From NCBI GenBank assembly GCA_029572935.1, contig JAKQHM010000052.1, positions 80,042 through 144,041 on the forward strand: a stretch of DNA of 64,000 nt, read 5' to 3'. Shown one piece after another: positions 34,748 to 44,359 of this stretch. The notes below the pieces were generated by a model. It searched no databases and was not told the DNA's origin. It worked only from the letters and a program-made list of their open reading frames with translations. The stretch comes from Bacteroidota bacterium. GTDB taxonomy: Bacteria; Bacteroidota; Bacteroidia; Chitinophagales; Saprospiraceae. The stretch's first letter is position 1, and the number at the start of each line of letters is the position of its first letter. The translations under genes were made by a program, and so were the position numbers.

Positions 34748-36187
34748 TCAATCCTCTTTTCCCATGTCCCGGTTGATTACGATCTGCAGTTGTTCCGTCT
34801 TGAGGTTTTTGCCAATGATCTTTCGGTCCGGATTGAGCACATACATCTCGGGAGTGATGTCCACCCAGTATTTGGCATAAATAGACTTGTTGGTTGGATC
34901 AAACACGTGTGTCCAATCCCTGACCTGGTATTTGTCAATGAATTCGGTCCAGTCCTTTTGATTGGTATTTAGGGCAATGGCAAAGATGTCGACCTTGTCT
35001 TTCCATTCTTGGAAAAATTTGTGAAGCTTGGGAGTTTCTTCTCTGCAATGGTCGCATTTGGGGTCAAACATAAATACGATCACATAAGGCTTTTTACTGC
35101 CGTAAATGGATTTGGTTTGGCCATATGGATCGGTGGAGATCACATCAGGTCCCTTTTTATTGAGCAGGCTGGCCTGCATTTCCCAGGCTTTTTTCCTGAG
35201 TTTTCCCAACTCAGCAGAGTCAAGCCAATAGGCATTTTCTTTGGTAAAATACTTATCTATGATGTGAACATACACAGCCTCTCCATCCATCACTTTGGTT
35301 TTGGTGGGCTGATATTTCAAGGCAATGTAATTGCTGACAAACTGGAACATTTCCGGATTCACCATGGACTTGCGGATGATGATGTCTGCCCAGTGGATGA
35401 TCGAATCCGGTTGTTGCATGGTGAAGTCCACGATGTATTTGTTGAGCTTGTTGACGATCACGGGAGTGTAAATGAGTCGTGCATCGCTCAGATCCACATT
35501 GTCCCAAAACTGTGCTTTGAAATATTGAAGCTGCGCGGCCCGGTCGGGTTCGCCTTTTGCATCCCGGACATCCACCAGGTCGGGATTTTGTCCAGCCACC
35601 TTGAATTTGGTAAAGAATGCATTCGGATATTTGCTTACAAAGGATTGTACCTGGCTTTTTCTTTCGTCATTGATTTTCTGGAATCCGGCTTCGACTTGTT
35701 TTTGTATTTCAGCGTTTCCTTCATTTGCTTTTTTGATGTTGTTGAGTGAGTCAATTCTCGCATCGTGAATTTTCTGCAGTTTCAGTGATTCATAAAGTAA
35801 TTCATTGTCTACAGATCCTTTCACCTGCATGGCTCCGATGAGATCTGCCTTTTCTGTAATCATACTTATGTGTTGCTCCCGGTCGAGCATCATATGGAAG
35901 TTGGTGTAGTCGGGCAGGATCACATAGAAGTATCCGGGCTTCATCATGCTCTTGCTTCGGATCTCAAACCTGCCTTCTGCATCCATCATGGCCGAGTCGG
36001 CGATGTAATTCTGATCTGCGTACACTCCGATCAGTTTGACCTTACCTCCGGTATACCCCTTTACCTGGAATCTGAGCAGACAGCTATCCTGGAAAGCTCT
36101 GGCCGGAGTGACAAAACCCATGATGGTCATCAGGACGATTAGAAGCAGGAAAGGAATTTTGTGCATCAAGGATGGCGTTGTTGTCAT
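34748..36187 (-). CDS. Exported thioredoxin-fold protein (DUF4369/DUF5106 type)
   Basis: A 479-residue exported protein: signal peptide (MHKIPFLLLIVLMTIMGFVTPARAF, starting at the first or the second Met, 36187 or 36166), an N-terminal beta-rich DUF4369-like domain (residues 35-125), a helical charged middle, and a C-terminal thioredoxin/AhpC-type domain with redox motif CDHC (Cys378, Cys381) after VIVFMFDPK. TlpA-like proteins of this build keep periplasmic cysteines reduced or assist cytochrome c assembly; the precise partner is unknown. Own transcription unit, with 60 bases or more on each side. Confidence 0.85.
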   Translation of the reverse strand: MTTTPSLMHKIPFLLLIVLMTIMGFVTPARAFQDSCLLRFQVKGYTGGKVKLIGVYADQNYIADSAMMDAEGRFEIRSKSMMKPGYFYVILPDYTNFHMMLDREQHISMITEKADLIGAMQVKGSVDNELLYESLKLQKIHDARIDSLNNIKKANEGNAEIQKQVEAGFQKINDERKSQVQSFVSKYPNAFFTKFKVAGQNPDLVDVRDAKGEPDRAAQLQYFKAQFWDNVDLSDARLIYTPVIVNKLNKYIVDFTMQQPDSIIHWADIIIRKSMVNPEMFQFVSNYIALKYQPTKTKVMDGEAVYVHIIDKYFTKENAYWLDSAELGKLRKKAWEMQASLLNKKGPDVISTDPYGQTKSIYGSKKPYVIVFMFDPKCDHCREETPKLHKFFQEWKDKVDIFAIALNTNQKDWTEFIDKYQVRDWTHVFDPTNKSIYAKYWVDITPEMYVLNPDRKIIGKNLKTEQLQIVINRDMGKED

Positions 36188-36332
36188 TTTTTAAAAATTT
36201 TATAACCCGGAAACCTCCGTTTGATCAAAGTCTAGGGTCGCGCATGAGGCTTTCGGAGTTTGCATGCAAATTTAAAGCCGCAACGGGTAAATTGAGGACC
36301 TGAAGCGATATTTAAGATATTTTTTGCATCCT

Positions 36333-37316
36333 TCAACGGAGCCATCTGGCATGAACCCTGCCCTGACTGGTAAATTCAAGAGCGGGAGCTGGCATTTTTA
36401 CGATGTTCAGCACGCGAAAAAGGCTTCGCAAGAATTGATTTTTCACAGGTATTTTAGTCAGATCGAGATCAGCAGAAAGGTAATACTGACTGATCCGTGG
36501 ATAGAGCAGGGGATCCGGGCGAACTAACACTCCCATATCAGTTTTCCATTCATTAGCAAAGCCTCCATAAAGACCCTGAGCTCCTACTCCAAGGCTCAAC
36601 AGCAACCACCGGGGTTTCCAGATTCCTGGATGGAAAGACAACCAATAGGTTTGGTGGTTGTAATCTTTCAGGAGTTTCTGCGCCGGATTGTTTCCAAACA
36701 AGGAAAGGATCCGCTCCCGGATCACCGGATCGTTCGGATCGGGATCTGAGATCGCTGAGAACTTCAGGAATACCTTTTGCTGTCCGAACCACCATTCCTG
36801 GCCAAAATACAGGCCGGTGCCCAGAAAATTGGCAGCCATATCTGCCCAGGAAAATCCCCAACCTTGACTGAATCCATCCCATACCTCGATACTGCTCTGG
36901 GTGATCAGGGATCCTGCGACTCCTGCCCACAAAGCCTGATTTTTACTCATTCCGGTCCATCGGGCCGTATGGTGGATCAATCCGCATTGTATGTATCCGG
37001 AATAAATGTGTCCAAACTTATCCATGTGCCGCCATTCACCCCAATCATTAAAAGAACGTGGTTTAGAAACCAGAAAAGGTTTGTACCAGGCATGATATAA
37101 ACCCCAGGATACCGAGGCGTAGGCTGCCAGTCCTGTGCCGGCAACCCAAAAGAGACGATCTTTTCTCAGACTGTCTGCAGGATCAAAAAATCCACCCTGT
37201 GCAGACAGTTTTATTCCGGTTGGAAATAGGAGCATTACGGATACAAATAAAAAAAAAGCAGCGGTTTGGGCCGCTGCTGAAATATGATTGAATACTGATA
37301 GCAGATGACGGATCAA
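36333..37316 (-). CDS. DUF2279 family outer-membrane-associated protein
   Basis: An exported protein, 327 residues from the TTG at 37316, of the DUF2279 (YfiM-like) family: HAWYKPF...[11 protein letters not shown], then [25 protein letters not shown] and [20 protein letters not shown] in 20-residue blocks. The TTG start overlaps the ahcY stop (TTGA); the first ATG in frame is at 37232, which would leave only a stub of the signal peptide (hydrophobic part about residues 17-33). A terminator hairpin lies inside the coding sequence if TTG is used. Function unknown; the conserved W/H/D residues suggest an enzyme or lipid-interacting protein. Confidence 0.8.
   Translation of the reverse strand: MIRHLLSVFNHISAAAQTAAFFLFVSVMLLFPTGIKLSAQGGFFDPADSLRKDRLFWVAGTGLAAYASVSWGLYHAWYKPFLVSKPRSFNDWGEWRHMDKFGHIYSGYIQCGLIHHTARWTGMSKNQALWAGVAGSLITQSSIEVWDGFSQGWGFSWADMAANFLGTGLYFGQEWWFGQQKVFLKFSAISDPDPNDPVIRERILSLFGNNPAQKLLKDYNHQTYWLSFHPGIWKPRWLLLSLGVGAQGLYGGFANEWKTDMGVLVRPDPLLYPRISQYYLSADLDLTKIPVKNQFLRSLFRVLNIVKMPAPALEFTSQGRVHARWLR
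37249..37277 (-). terminator. Intrinsic terminator after ahcY
   Basis: On the minus strand GCAGCGG pairs with CCGCTGC (37277-37271 and 37264-37258) around a 6-base loop, followed by nine T residues (37257-37249). This is a textbook rho-independent terminator 36 bases after the ahcY stop. It falls in the first 23 codons of the DUF2279 reading frame if that gene starts at 37316. Confidence 0.85.
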
Positions 37317-38626
37317 TACCTGTAGTATTCTGGTTTGTAAGGACCTTCAGTAGGCACTCCGATATAGGATGCCTGATGGTCTTCCAGAACTTCCAGTTCG
37401 ACGCCTATTTTTTCAAGGTGGAGTCTGGCCACTTGCTCGTCCAGATGTTTAGGCAGTGTGTACACCTTGTTTTCGTATTTGTAGTGATGCTGCCAAAGCT
37501 CCATCTGTGCAATCACCTGGTTGGTGAAAGAGTTGGACATGACGAAGGAAGGGTGGCCTGTGGCACAGCCCAGGTTCACCAGTCTGCCTTCTGCCAGAAG
37601 GATGATGTCTTTTCCTTCGACATTGTATTTATCCACCTGAGGTTTGATCTCCACTTTTGTATTTCCGTAATGGTTGTTAAGCCAGGCTACATCGATTTCA
37701 TTATCAAAATGGCCAATATTACAAACCACCGTTTTGTCCTTCATGAGACGGAAATGCTTTTCGGTGATGATATCGCGATTGCCGGTAGCGGTCACTACGA
37801 TGTTGGCCAGTTTAACGGCATTTTCCATTTTCAATACCTGGAAGCCATCCATGGCGGCCTGTAGTGCGCATATTGGGTCGATTTCCGTCACGATTACGCG
37901 ACAACCTGCTCCACGCAATGAGGCAGCAGATCCTTTGCCCACATCGCCATATCCTGCCACAACAGCTACTTTGCCGGCCATCATCAGGTCTGTGGCGCGG
38001 CGAATCGCATCCACGCAGGATTCCTTACAACCGTATTTATTGTCAAATTTACTTTTGGTCACCGAGTCGTTGATGTTGATAGCGGGCATGGGGAGTTTAC
38101 CATTTTTGGCCCGGTCGTGCAGTCTGAGTACGCCTGTGGTAGTTTCCTCAGAAATCCCTTTTATGCCGGCTACAAGTTCCGGATATTTATCGAGGACCAT
38201 ATTGGTGAGGTCTCCTCCGTCGTCGAGGATCATATTGAGAGGCTGGCCATCTTTGAACGCATGAAGCGTTTGTTCAATACACCAGTCGAATTCATCGTTG
38301 TTCATTCCCTTCCAGGCAAAAACCGGGATGCCTTTGGCCGCAATGGCCGCAGCTGCATGGTCCTGTGTGGAGAAAATATTGCAGGAAGACCAGCTCACCT
38401 CCGCACCTAATTCGATCAGGGTTTCGATCAAAACCGCAGTCTGTATGGTCATGTGCAGACAACCTGCGATCCTGGCACCGGACAGGGGTTTGGTCTTGCC
38501 ATACTGCTCCCTAAGTGCCATGAGGCCGGGCATCTCTGCTTCAGCCAACTCTATTTCCTTCCGGCCCCAATCAGCCAGGCTTATGTCCTTCACTTTATAC
38601 TGAAGGCTGTTCATAACTTCTTGCAT
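37313..38626 (-). CDS. ahcY: Adenosylhomocysteinase
   Basis: Hydrolyses S-adenosylhomocysteine to adenosine and homocysteine, clearing the product of SAM-dependent methylation. 437 residues from the ATG at 38626 ([21 protein letters not shown]); the upstream extension lies in the promoter region. Motifs: [46 protein letters not shown] with the catalytic Lys, and the NAD site [17 protein letters not shown]-terminal YKPEYYRY is the standard end. Followed by a strong terminator. No SAH riboswitch was recognised in the leader. Confidence 0.97.
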   Translation of the reverse strand: MQEVMNSLQYKVKDISLADWGRKEIELAEAEMPGLMALREQYGKTKPLSGARIAGCLHMTIQTAVLIETLIELGAEVSWSSCNIFSTQDHAAAAIAAKGIPVFAWKGMNNDEFDWCIEQTLHAFKDGQPLNMILDDGGDLTNMVLDKYPELVAGIKGISEETTTGVLRLHDRAKNGKLPMPAININDSVTKSKFDNKYGCKESCVDAIRRATDLMMAGKVAVVAGYGDVGKGSAASLRGAGCRVIVTEIDPICALQAAMDGFQVLKMENAVKLANIVVTATGNRDIITEKHFRLMKDKTVVCNIGHFDNEIDVAWLNNHYGNTKVEIKPQVDKYNVEGKDIILLAEGRLVNLGCATGHPSFVMSNSFTNQVIAQMELWQHHYKYENKVYTLPKHLDEQVARLHLEKIGVELEVLEDHQASYIGVPTEGPYKPEYYRY

Positions 38627-38643
38627 ATCTGTTAAAATTTGGA

Positions 38644-38651
38644 CAAAATTA
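38644..38651 (-). promoter_or_regulatory. -7 element upstream of ahcY
   Basis: TAATTTTG on the minus strand matches TAnnTTTG, 18 bases before the ATG at 38626; no clear -33. Confidence 0.3.
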
Positions 38652-38766
38652 GTTCTTTGCGTATTTCTATAGACCACATTAACATTTATTAAATCTGAAG
38701 GTTTATTTTGCCCAGAATCTTTGCATAATTTGGCGATCTGAGAAGGATCCTGATTTACAGGAAAGA

Positions 38767-39345
38767 CTAATTTCTGTGCGGCTGTATCATCTTTGGATAT
38801 CGGATCCAGAGGGTTTCTGTGGAGAGAAAGCCAGGCCAGTGGCTTAGATCCATGATCTTCGAACTGAAGGGTATTTTCAGAAGCTTTATTTCGAGCTCAG
38901 GTTTCCTCATGTAATTAGGCATAAGAACGGTCCTTTCTGCCGAATGAAATAGCCCGATGATAGGGTTCTGTGAGCTTGCCATACTGATGACCCAACCGGA
39001 GGAGCTTCTTTTGCTGATTTCGGTCAATAATTCCCGGTAAGAAGAATCTTCCAGGTGGTCCACCAGGCCCAGACACAGGATCAGATCATAGCTGGCTTTA
39101 TCGGTTTTTAGAAAATCTACCACATTTTCCCTGATGTAAGGAATTCGCGTGTTGTATTCAAGTTCATCGACTGCAGTGTAGGACTTTATCTTTTTAAATT
39201 CGGAGCACTCCGAAAAGAGACATTCGCCGCATCCCAGATCGAGCACCCTGAGGTCCTCCAGATTTATATGTTGGAGCACAAAATTCAATCGTTTCCGATA
39301 ATATTCCCTGTTCCTGATGTATTTGAATTGATCCGGTTTTCTCAT
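38767..39345 (-). CDS. SAM-dependent methyltransferase, last gene of the polysaccharide operon
   Basis: A 192-residue class I methyltransferase: SAM motif VLDLGCG at residues 34-40, acidic end of strand 2 in YTAVDELEY, and the motif-IV-like [14 protein letters not shown]. Substrate unknown; at the end of an eleven-gene surface-glycan operon it may methylate a sugar or a glycan terminus, but small-molecule substrates are not excluded. Its ATG overlaps the end of the glycosyltransferase gene by four bases. Confidence 0.82.
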   Translation of the reverse strand: MRKPDQFKYIRNREYYRKRLNFVLQHINLEDLRVLDLGCGECLFSECSEFKKIKSYTAVDELEYNTRIPYIRENVVDFLKTDKASYDLILCLGLVDHLEDSSYRELLTEISKRSSSGWVISMASSQNPIIGLFHSAERTVLMPNYMRKPELEIKLLKIPFSSKIMDLSHWPGFLSTETLWIRYPKMIQPHRN

Positions 39346-40457
39346 TTTTCGGATTGTTGAAAGAGAATCTCTTCATACATCTGTTTCACTTTCACAGACG
39401 AATATTTTAATTCCACCACCCTGCGATTCACCATGCCCATCCGCCTCAATTCTTCTGTTCCTTTAAGCATCATTTGCTCCATGGCATGTTGCAGGCTGGA
39501 AACCTGGCCGGGAGGCACAAGCAGTCCCTGCGCGCCCTCTCTGAAAAGATCTCTGCATCCCGGTACATCCGTACTGATCACCGGCAGGCACATGGCCATG
39601 GCCTCCAGTAAGGATTTGGATTTACCTTCCCGGTAGCTGGGCAAAACAAAAACATGAGCCTGATTCAACCACTCCCTTGGATCCTCCTGATGTCCAAACC
39701 AATTCACAATTCCCTCCCTGCAATAGAAGCGAAACTTTTCCAGCCATTTTCTTTCCAGAAGTTTTTCGTCTGCGCTTCCGATCATTACTATTTTTATATC
39801 AGGGTATTTTAATTTTAACCCCGATGCAGCTTCGCATAATTCCAATATCCCTTTTTCGGGCAGTATTCTTCCGGAATATACAAAAACAAATGGTTTTTCA
39901 TGGATTTTAAGATGAGGGCGATAATGGTCTATATCGATTCCCGACCCGGGCACTATAAAAGTCTGTATAGAACGGACCACTCCATTGGAAATAAAATAGT
40001 CTCTGTCTTCCTCATTGTGAAAAATGACCTCTTTTGCCTTTTTCAATCCAAGCCGGTATAATTGTAACATTAATCGGGAATTGAATCCTTTTTTAAGAAA
40101 GGCCTTGCCCAATCCTGTCAGGTGAGCAACATATGAAATACCTGAGATGCGGGCGGCGAGTCCTCCATAAATATTGGGCTTAACGGTGAAGTGAAAAACA
40201 AGATCGGGCTTGGACTTTTTGTAAAGTTTATACAGCTCAAAGAATAGCAGAAGATCCTGTACAGGATTATTCCCTCGGGGCGCCAGATGTTGAAGGGAGT
40301 GATGCGTACAATTGCATTTTTGTTTAAAAGTCTCAGTCCATTGGTCTTCAGGAGCTGCCGTTTGGATCTCTATCGAATGTTCCTGCAAAACTTGTATCAA
40401 AGGCATCCGGAAGTTGAGTAGATTCCAGCTGGAATTGCTTACCAAAAGCGCTTTCAT
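39342..40457 (-). CDS. Glycosyltransferase family 4
   Basis: A 371-residue GT-B enzyme starting at ATG 40457 (MKALLVSNSSWNLLNFRMPL). N-terminal half has GLAARISGISYVAHLTGLGKAF; C-terminal half has VYSGRILPEKGILEL and the retaining GT4 donor motif REGKSKSLLEAMAMCLPVI (E-x7-E). It resembles PglA-type GalNAc transferases in layout. Acts on the cytoplasmic side, adding a sugar to lipid-linked repeat units. ATGA overlap with the upstream gene. Confidence 0.88.
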   Translation of the reverse strand: MKALLVSNSSWNLLNFRMPLIQVLQEHSIEIQTAAPEDQWTETFKQKCNCTHHSLQHLAPRGNNPVQDLLLFFELYKLYKKSKPDLVFHFTVKPNIYGGLAARISGISYVAHLTGLGKAFLKKGFNSRLMLQLYRLGLKKAKEVIFHNEEDRDYFISNGVVRSIQTFIVPGSGIDIDHYRPHLKIHEKPFVFVYSGRILPEKGILELCEAASGLKLKYPDIKIVMIGSADEKLLERKWLEKFRFYCREGIVNWFGHQEDPREWLNQAHVFVLPSYREGKSKSLLEAMAMCLPVISTDVPGCRDLFREGAQGLLVPPGQVSSLQHAMEQMMLKGTEELRRMGMVNRRVVELKYSSVKVKQMYEEILFQQSEK

Positions 40458-41644
40458 GATGGTTTGGTTTGCAAAAGGCACATGATGGAATCGGACATTT
40501 CATCTGATATTTTTTTCCGGCTGAATCTGTTGATGAAATCCGGTCTTTGGAATTTTTCCGGAGGAAAGGATTGTAATATCCTGTAAGCAGCCTGGGCATC
40601 GCAGGGATCAAAGAGATATACTCCTTCCGGTATGTATTTTTGTATGAATTCGCGCGCATATCCGGATACGCCAGCCAGGATGGGCAGATCCGTGCAGCCG
40701 TATTCAAACAGTTTGGAGGGAATTACTTTTTTAAAAGATTCGTAGTCGTTGAGATGCACCAGTAAATAGTGCGCTTCGGAATAATATTTTAAAAGTTCTT
40801 TTCTCCTGACGGGCGGGATGATCTCCGTATTTTCAATTCCCTCTTTTGTCAATAGTTCCTCCAGTTTTGATTTGTTGGAACCGTCGCCTATGATTCTGAT
40901 CCGCCAGTCCGAACCCAGCATCTTGGCGAGGGGTGGAATGATTTTTTCCAGTCCCTGCCCTTCGCCGATATTTCCTGCATAGCATATTATTTTGGGAGAT
41001 TCTGGAAGCTGATCGCTTTGTTTGCATCCTATGAAAAAATCGTCAATGCCATTTGGATAGAAACTGGTTTTTGAAATGTTCTCTTTTCCCAGGGAGCTCA
41101 GGAATCCTTCTGAATTCACATTGATATGGGATGCATATCGAAGACAGGGTTTTTCAAAAAGACTTTGGATGATGCGTGCCGTGAGATCTGCTACCCAACG
41201 GATCCTGATGAACTCTTTCAAATTTTCGGTGAACAGATCCCTCAGATCAATGTACAGTTTGGCATTTTGTTTTTTTGCCAATATAAATCCTAACCATGCC
41301 GTAAAAAATTTCGAGCTGGAGGCAAATACCAGATCGTAGGTTGACTTCTCTGATATTTTGCGTGCGGCATAGAAAAACTGGGCGAATGAATAGACCTGAT
41401 CAAGGATCGAGCCGGAGGATCCTCTCACCGGGATCCGGTGGATCTCCATGTTATTCCTTTTTTCATAGACAGGCGCTGCTTCTCGTAAACTCTCATACCG
41501 ATTGGGCTGAGTGGTGATCAGGGTTATTTCTGCCTGACCGTCGGATCGGGCACTCAGACTTTCAGCCAGAGCTGAATTTCGAAAAGAGCCAGCCCCCAGA
41601 TCGGGTTCGAAGAAATAAGTCAGGTATAGGATTTTTTTAGTCAT
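40454..41644 (-). CDS. Glycosyltransferase family 4, WbuB-like
   Basis: A 396-residue GT4 enzyme starting at ATG 41644 (MTKKILYLTYFFEPDLGAGSF), which is the typical opening of WbuB-type amino-sugar (for example N-acetyl-fucosamine) transferases; residues 65-200 include PNRYESL and ARIIQSLFEKPCLRYA. The C-terminal half holds CYAGNIGEGQGLEKIIP and a YGCTDLPILAGVSGYAR motif in place of the usual E-x7-E. The acceptor and donor are not deducible. Its first eight bases overlap the heparinase-like gene. Confidence 0.85.
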   Translation of the reverse strand: MTKKILYLTYFFEPDLGAGSFRNSALAESLSARSDGQAEITLITTQPNRYESLREAAPVYEKRNNMEIHRIPVRGSSGSILDQVYSFAQFFYAARKISEKSTYDLVFASSSKFFTAWLGFILAKKQNAKLYIDLRDLFTENLKEFIRIRWVADLTARIIQSLFEKPCLRYASHINVNSEGFLSSLGKENISKTSFYPNGIDDFFIGCKQSDQLPESPKIICYAGNIGEGQGLEKIIPPLAKMLGSDWRIRIIGDGSNKSKLEELLTKEGIENTEIIPPVRRKELLKYYSEAHYLLVHLNDYESFKKVIPSKLFEYGCTDLPILAGVSGYAREFIQKYIPEGVYLFDPCDAQAAYRILQSFPPEKFQRPDFINRFSRKKISDEMSDSIMCLLQTKPS

Positions 41645-43217
41645 TCCACCGGAGGGTCGTGTTGAGTTGATGACGAAATTGCACAACGATCCGAATCGAT
41701 TCGATACTCAGATTGTAGTCAAGAGCCTGGATGTAGGATTCAGTGTACACAGAGTTTGCATATTCAAATTCAAGACGAAAACTTGCAAAACTGCAGGAGT
41801 TCTGCTCGATCTTGATCGCATTTCGGGACCAGCGATGATCCAGATGGAAGTAGGCTTTATGCAGGCAATCCTCTAAACAGGAGCTTACATGGTCCAGGAT
41901 CATCATTTTGCCGGGAAGCATTTGGAAAGATCTTTCGTGGTTACACGTATGAAATAGTGGACTTGTTACCCATCCTTTCAGATAGTTTTCCTGCTCTTCC
42001 AATATCCTCAGCTTTGCTCTGCGTCCGACCCGGAAGGAGGACCACATTTCAGATTGTTCTTTTCCACACACACTTACTGTGTTGTGTGCATGAGTTGATT
42101 TTTCCTTCAGTCTGATGGGAGATTCTTCATACGTGGATATGGATCGATCCTGTATGACTGGCAGATTTCGCGAATACCAGATGAAGTGCATCATATCGGC
42201 GTGTGCATGTCCTGGTTGATGAGTGGGACTGATGTTTCCGGCATTGATCCAAAAACACTCATTGTCCTGAGTCCATTTTCTGTATCCTGAACTATTCAGT
42301 ATGATTTGCTGGATCGGAATATTCCAACTTTGAATGGCCTCTTTTATACTAATCCATTTTGTTCTGAGATCTCCGGTACTGTCCTGAAAAGGAGGGATCA
42401 CGTCCCCTTCATTACTCATCGCCTGCATCCAGGCCGCCATTTTGCAGATGTAATTTTTATAAGTTTCAGACCATCTGTTTTGTTTTGCCAGGCAGGCTGA
42501 GTAGAGGGTGAGCAGAAGTCCCAGAATATCCAGTTGATACATGGGTGATCGCTCATAATGGGCTCCGTCAGATAATATTTGTTTGTTCAGTTCTTTTGAA
42601 AGAGCAATCTGAAATTGCTCTTGATCTTTCCAGTTGCAACATATACTGCACAAGGCCAGAGAAATTCTGTTGACGAGCAGATGGTTGGCTCCAATATGTA
42701 TCTCTAAATTATCTTTGAGCCATACTGATTGCATTCTGACCGCCCTGAGTATGGTTTCATCCATTTCTTTCAGCGCATTTAAAAAACTCAGAGTTTGAAT
42801 CAAACGGATAGAAACGGGAAAGGGTTCCAATTTCACAATGCCATCGATAATATTTTGGGAAATATCCAAAAGCCAGGTTTTCTTTTTTAACAGGTCAGCC
42901 TTGGCATCGTGCAGAAAATAGGCGTACTGCAGATGATAATTCCAGAGTTTTCCATGGGACAGATCATTCCAGTTAATACGTTCTTGAAAAGAGGAAGTTT
43001 GATTCAGGAAAGTGAATAAGTTATGATCCTGATTCAAAACACAATCTCTTTGAAAGGCAAATAGTGATATAGCTTCCGGATTGAATGCCTCCCCGGGATC
43101 CCATAATTTTTTTTGATTGGGAAATTTAGACCTGAACCTATGGTAAATCTGTCCAATTATTTGTTCGCCTTTAAGATGGCGTATGGTATGGATGTACAAA
43201 ATGATTTTTCGGATCAT
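41637..43217 (-). CDS. Heparinase II/III-like (alginate-lyase fold) protein
   Basis: A 526-residue protein from ATG 43217: an N-terminal (alpha/alpha) toroid (residues about 90-330) with LEIHIGANHLLVNRISLAL and DGAHYERSPMYQLDIL, then a C-terminal beta-sandwich with PGHAHADMMHFIWYS and THAHNTVSVCGKEQSEM. These are heparinase II/III family positions (Asn, Tyr, His). No signal peptide is evident, unlike true secreted lyases. Inside a uronic-acid glycan operon it may cleave or trim the polymer, or act as a non-catalytic modifying enzyme; such genes recur in O-antigen-like clusters with WbpI and WbuB homologues. Confidence 0.85.
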   Translation of the reverse strand: MIRKIILYIHTIRHLKGEQIIGQIYHRFRSKFPNQKKLWDPGEAFNPEAISLFAFQRDCVLNQDHNLFTFLNQTSSFQERINWNDLSHGKLWNYHLQYAYFLHDAKADLLKKKTWLLDISQNIIDGIVKLEPFPVSIRLIQTLSFLNALKEMDETILRAVRMQSVWLKDNLEIHIGANHLLVNRISLALCSICCNWKDQEQFQIALSKELNKQILSDGAHYERSPMYQLDILGLLLTLYSACLAKQNRWSETYKNYICKMAAWMQAMSNEGDVIPPFQDSTGDLRTKWISIKEAIQSWNIPIQQIILNSSGYRKWTQDNECFWINAGNISPTHQPGHAHADMMHFIWYSRNLPVIQDRSISTYEESPIRLKEKSTHAHNTVSVCGKEQSEMWSSFRVGRRAKLRILEEQENYLKGWVTSPLFHTCNHERSFQMLPGKMMILDHVSSCLEDCLHKAYFHLDHRWSRNAIKIEQNSCSFASFRLEFEYANSVYTESYIQALDYNLSIESIRIVVQFRHQLNTTLRWND

Positions 43218-43225
43218 GAAAGACC

Positions 43226-44326
43226 TTATTGCTTGCTGAGCAATACATCGCAAATTCTTTCAGCTGCTTTCCCATCCCACAATTCGGGAATCTCAGCTTT
43301 TTTATACCGCCCGATAATGATATTTCTCATAATTTCGAGGGTCATGTCGGGATCCAGATCAGGTATCAGGGTATTGCTGCCAGTTTCTACCGTCACTGGC
43401 CTTTCTGTAGATTTCCTAAAGGTGATGCAGGGTTTTTTCAAAAAAGTACTTTCCTCCTGTATGCCACCTGAGTCCGTAATGATGAGTTTGCAGTACCGCA
43501 TCAGATTGATAAAATCCAGGTATCCCAAAGGCTCTGTCAGAATGAGCCTGTTGCAAGAGCGGAAATCGGACTCCATCCCGAATTCCTTAATTCTGTTATG
43601 TGTTCTGGGATGAACCGGAAACAATATTTTTAAATCGCAGTCGGATATTCCTCTTATAATATTCAAAATTTTTTGAAGTCCTTCTGCAGAATCTACATTG
43701 GAGGGCCTGTGCATGGTCATGAGAATGTAGGCCTCTTTTTCCAATCCCCATTTTTGAGGCAGAAGAGGATCAGAGGTCAGCACTTCATATTGAACCAATG
43801 AATCGATCATGCAGTTACCTGTGAAGAAAATTTTTTCTCCGGCAATATTTTCCTTCTCCAGATTCTCGCGCGCAGAAGGTTCTGTGGTGAAGAGATAATC
43901 CGAAAGCTGATCTGTCAATATCCTGTTTATTTCTTCCGGCATACTGCGGTCAAAAGATCTCAGCCCGGCTTCGACATGTGCCAAAGGAATACCCATTCTC
44001 TGGGCTGTAAGCGCACAGGCCAGGGTGGAGGTGACATCTCCGACTACGATGACGAAATCCGGTTTTTCTCGCAGCAGGATTGGTTCAAAGGCGAGCATGA
44101 TCCGGGCTGTAAGTTCCGTGTGGCTACCTTGGCCCACGCCCAAAAAATAATCGGGTACGGGTAGACTGAGCTGTCTAAAAAAAACATCGCTCATTTTCTC
44201 ATCAAAATGCTGACCCGTGTGGACAATCATAGAGTGCAGTTCAGGTCGTTTTTTTTGAAACGCCTTGTGGAGTGGAGCCACTTTCATAAAATTGGGCCTT
44301 GCTCCTACTACACTGATTACTTTCAT
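43226..44326 (-). CDS. wecB: UDP-N-acetylglucosamine 2-epimerase family, probable WbpI role
   Basis: A 366-residue non-hydrolysing 2-epimerase (GT-B fold): VGARPNFMKVAPL, HVEAGLRSFDRSMPEEINR and TDSGGIQEESTFLKKPC are diagnostic. The family acts on UDP-GlcNAc (WecB) or UDP-2,3-diacetamido-glucuronate (WbpI). Because wbpA, wbpB, wbpE and wbpD homologues lie directly upstream, the last step to UDP-2,3-diacetamido-mannuronate is the more likely reaction; residue-level discrimination was not possible. Cytosolic. Spacer of 33 bases from wbpB. Confidence 0.88.
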   Translation of the reverse strand: MKVISVVGARPNFMKVAPLHKAFQKKRPELHSMIVHTGQHFDEKMSDVFFRQLSLPVPDYFLGVGQGSHTELTARIMLAFEPILLREKPDFVIVVGDVTSTLACALTAQRMGIPLAHVEAGLRSFDRSMPEEINRILTDQLSDYLFTTEPSARENLEKENIAGEKIFFTGNCMIDSLVQYEVLTSDPLLPQKWGLEKEAYILMTMHRPSNVDSAEGLQKILNIIRGISDCDLKILFPVHPRTHNRIKEFGMESDFRSCNRLILTEPLGYLDFINLMRYCKLIITDSGGIQEESTFLKKPCITFRKSTERPVTVETGSNTLIPDLDPDMTLEIMRNIIIGRYKKAEIPELWDGKAAERICDVLLSKQ

Positions 44327-44359
44327 GTTTCTATGGAAAGAATTTGACTGAATGGATTT

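Noticed and set aside
37313..38760. SAH or SAM riboswitch upstream of ahcY
   Set aside because: The leader is short and AT-rich, and no conserved hairpin pair or terminator-like switch is visible.
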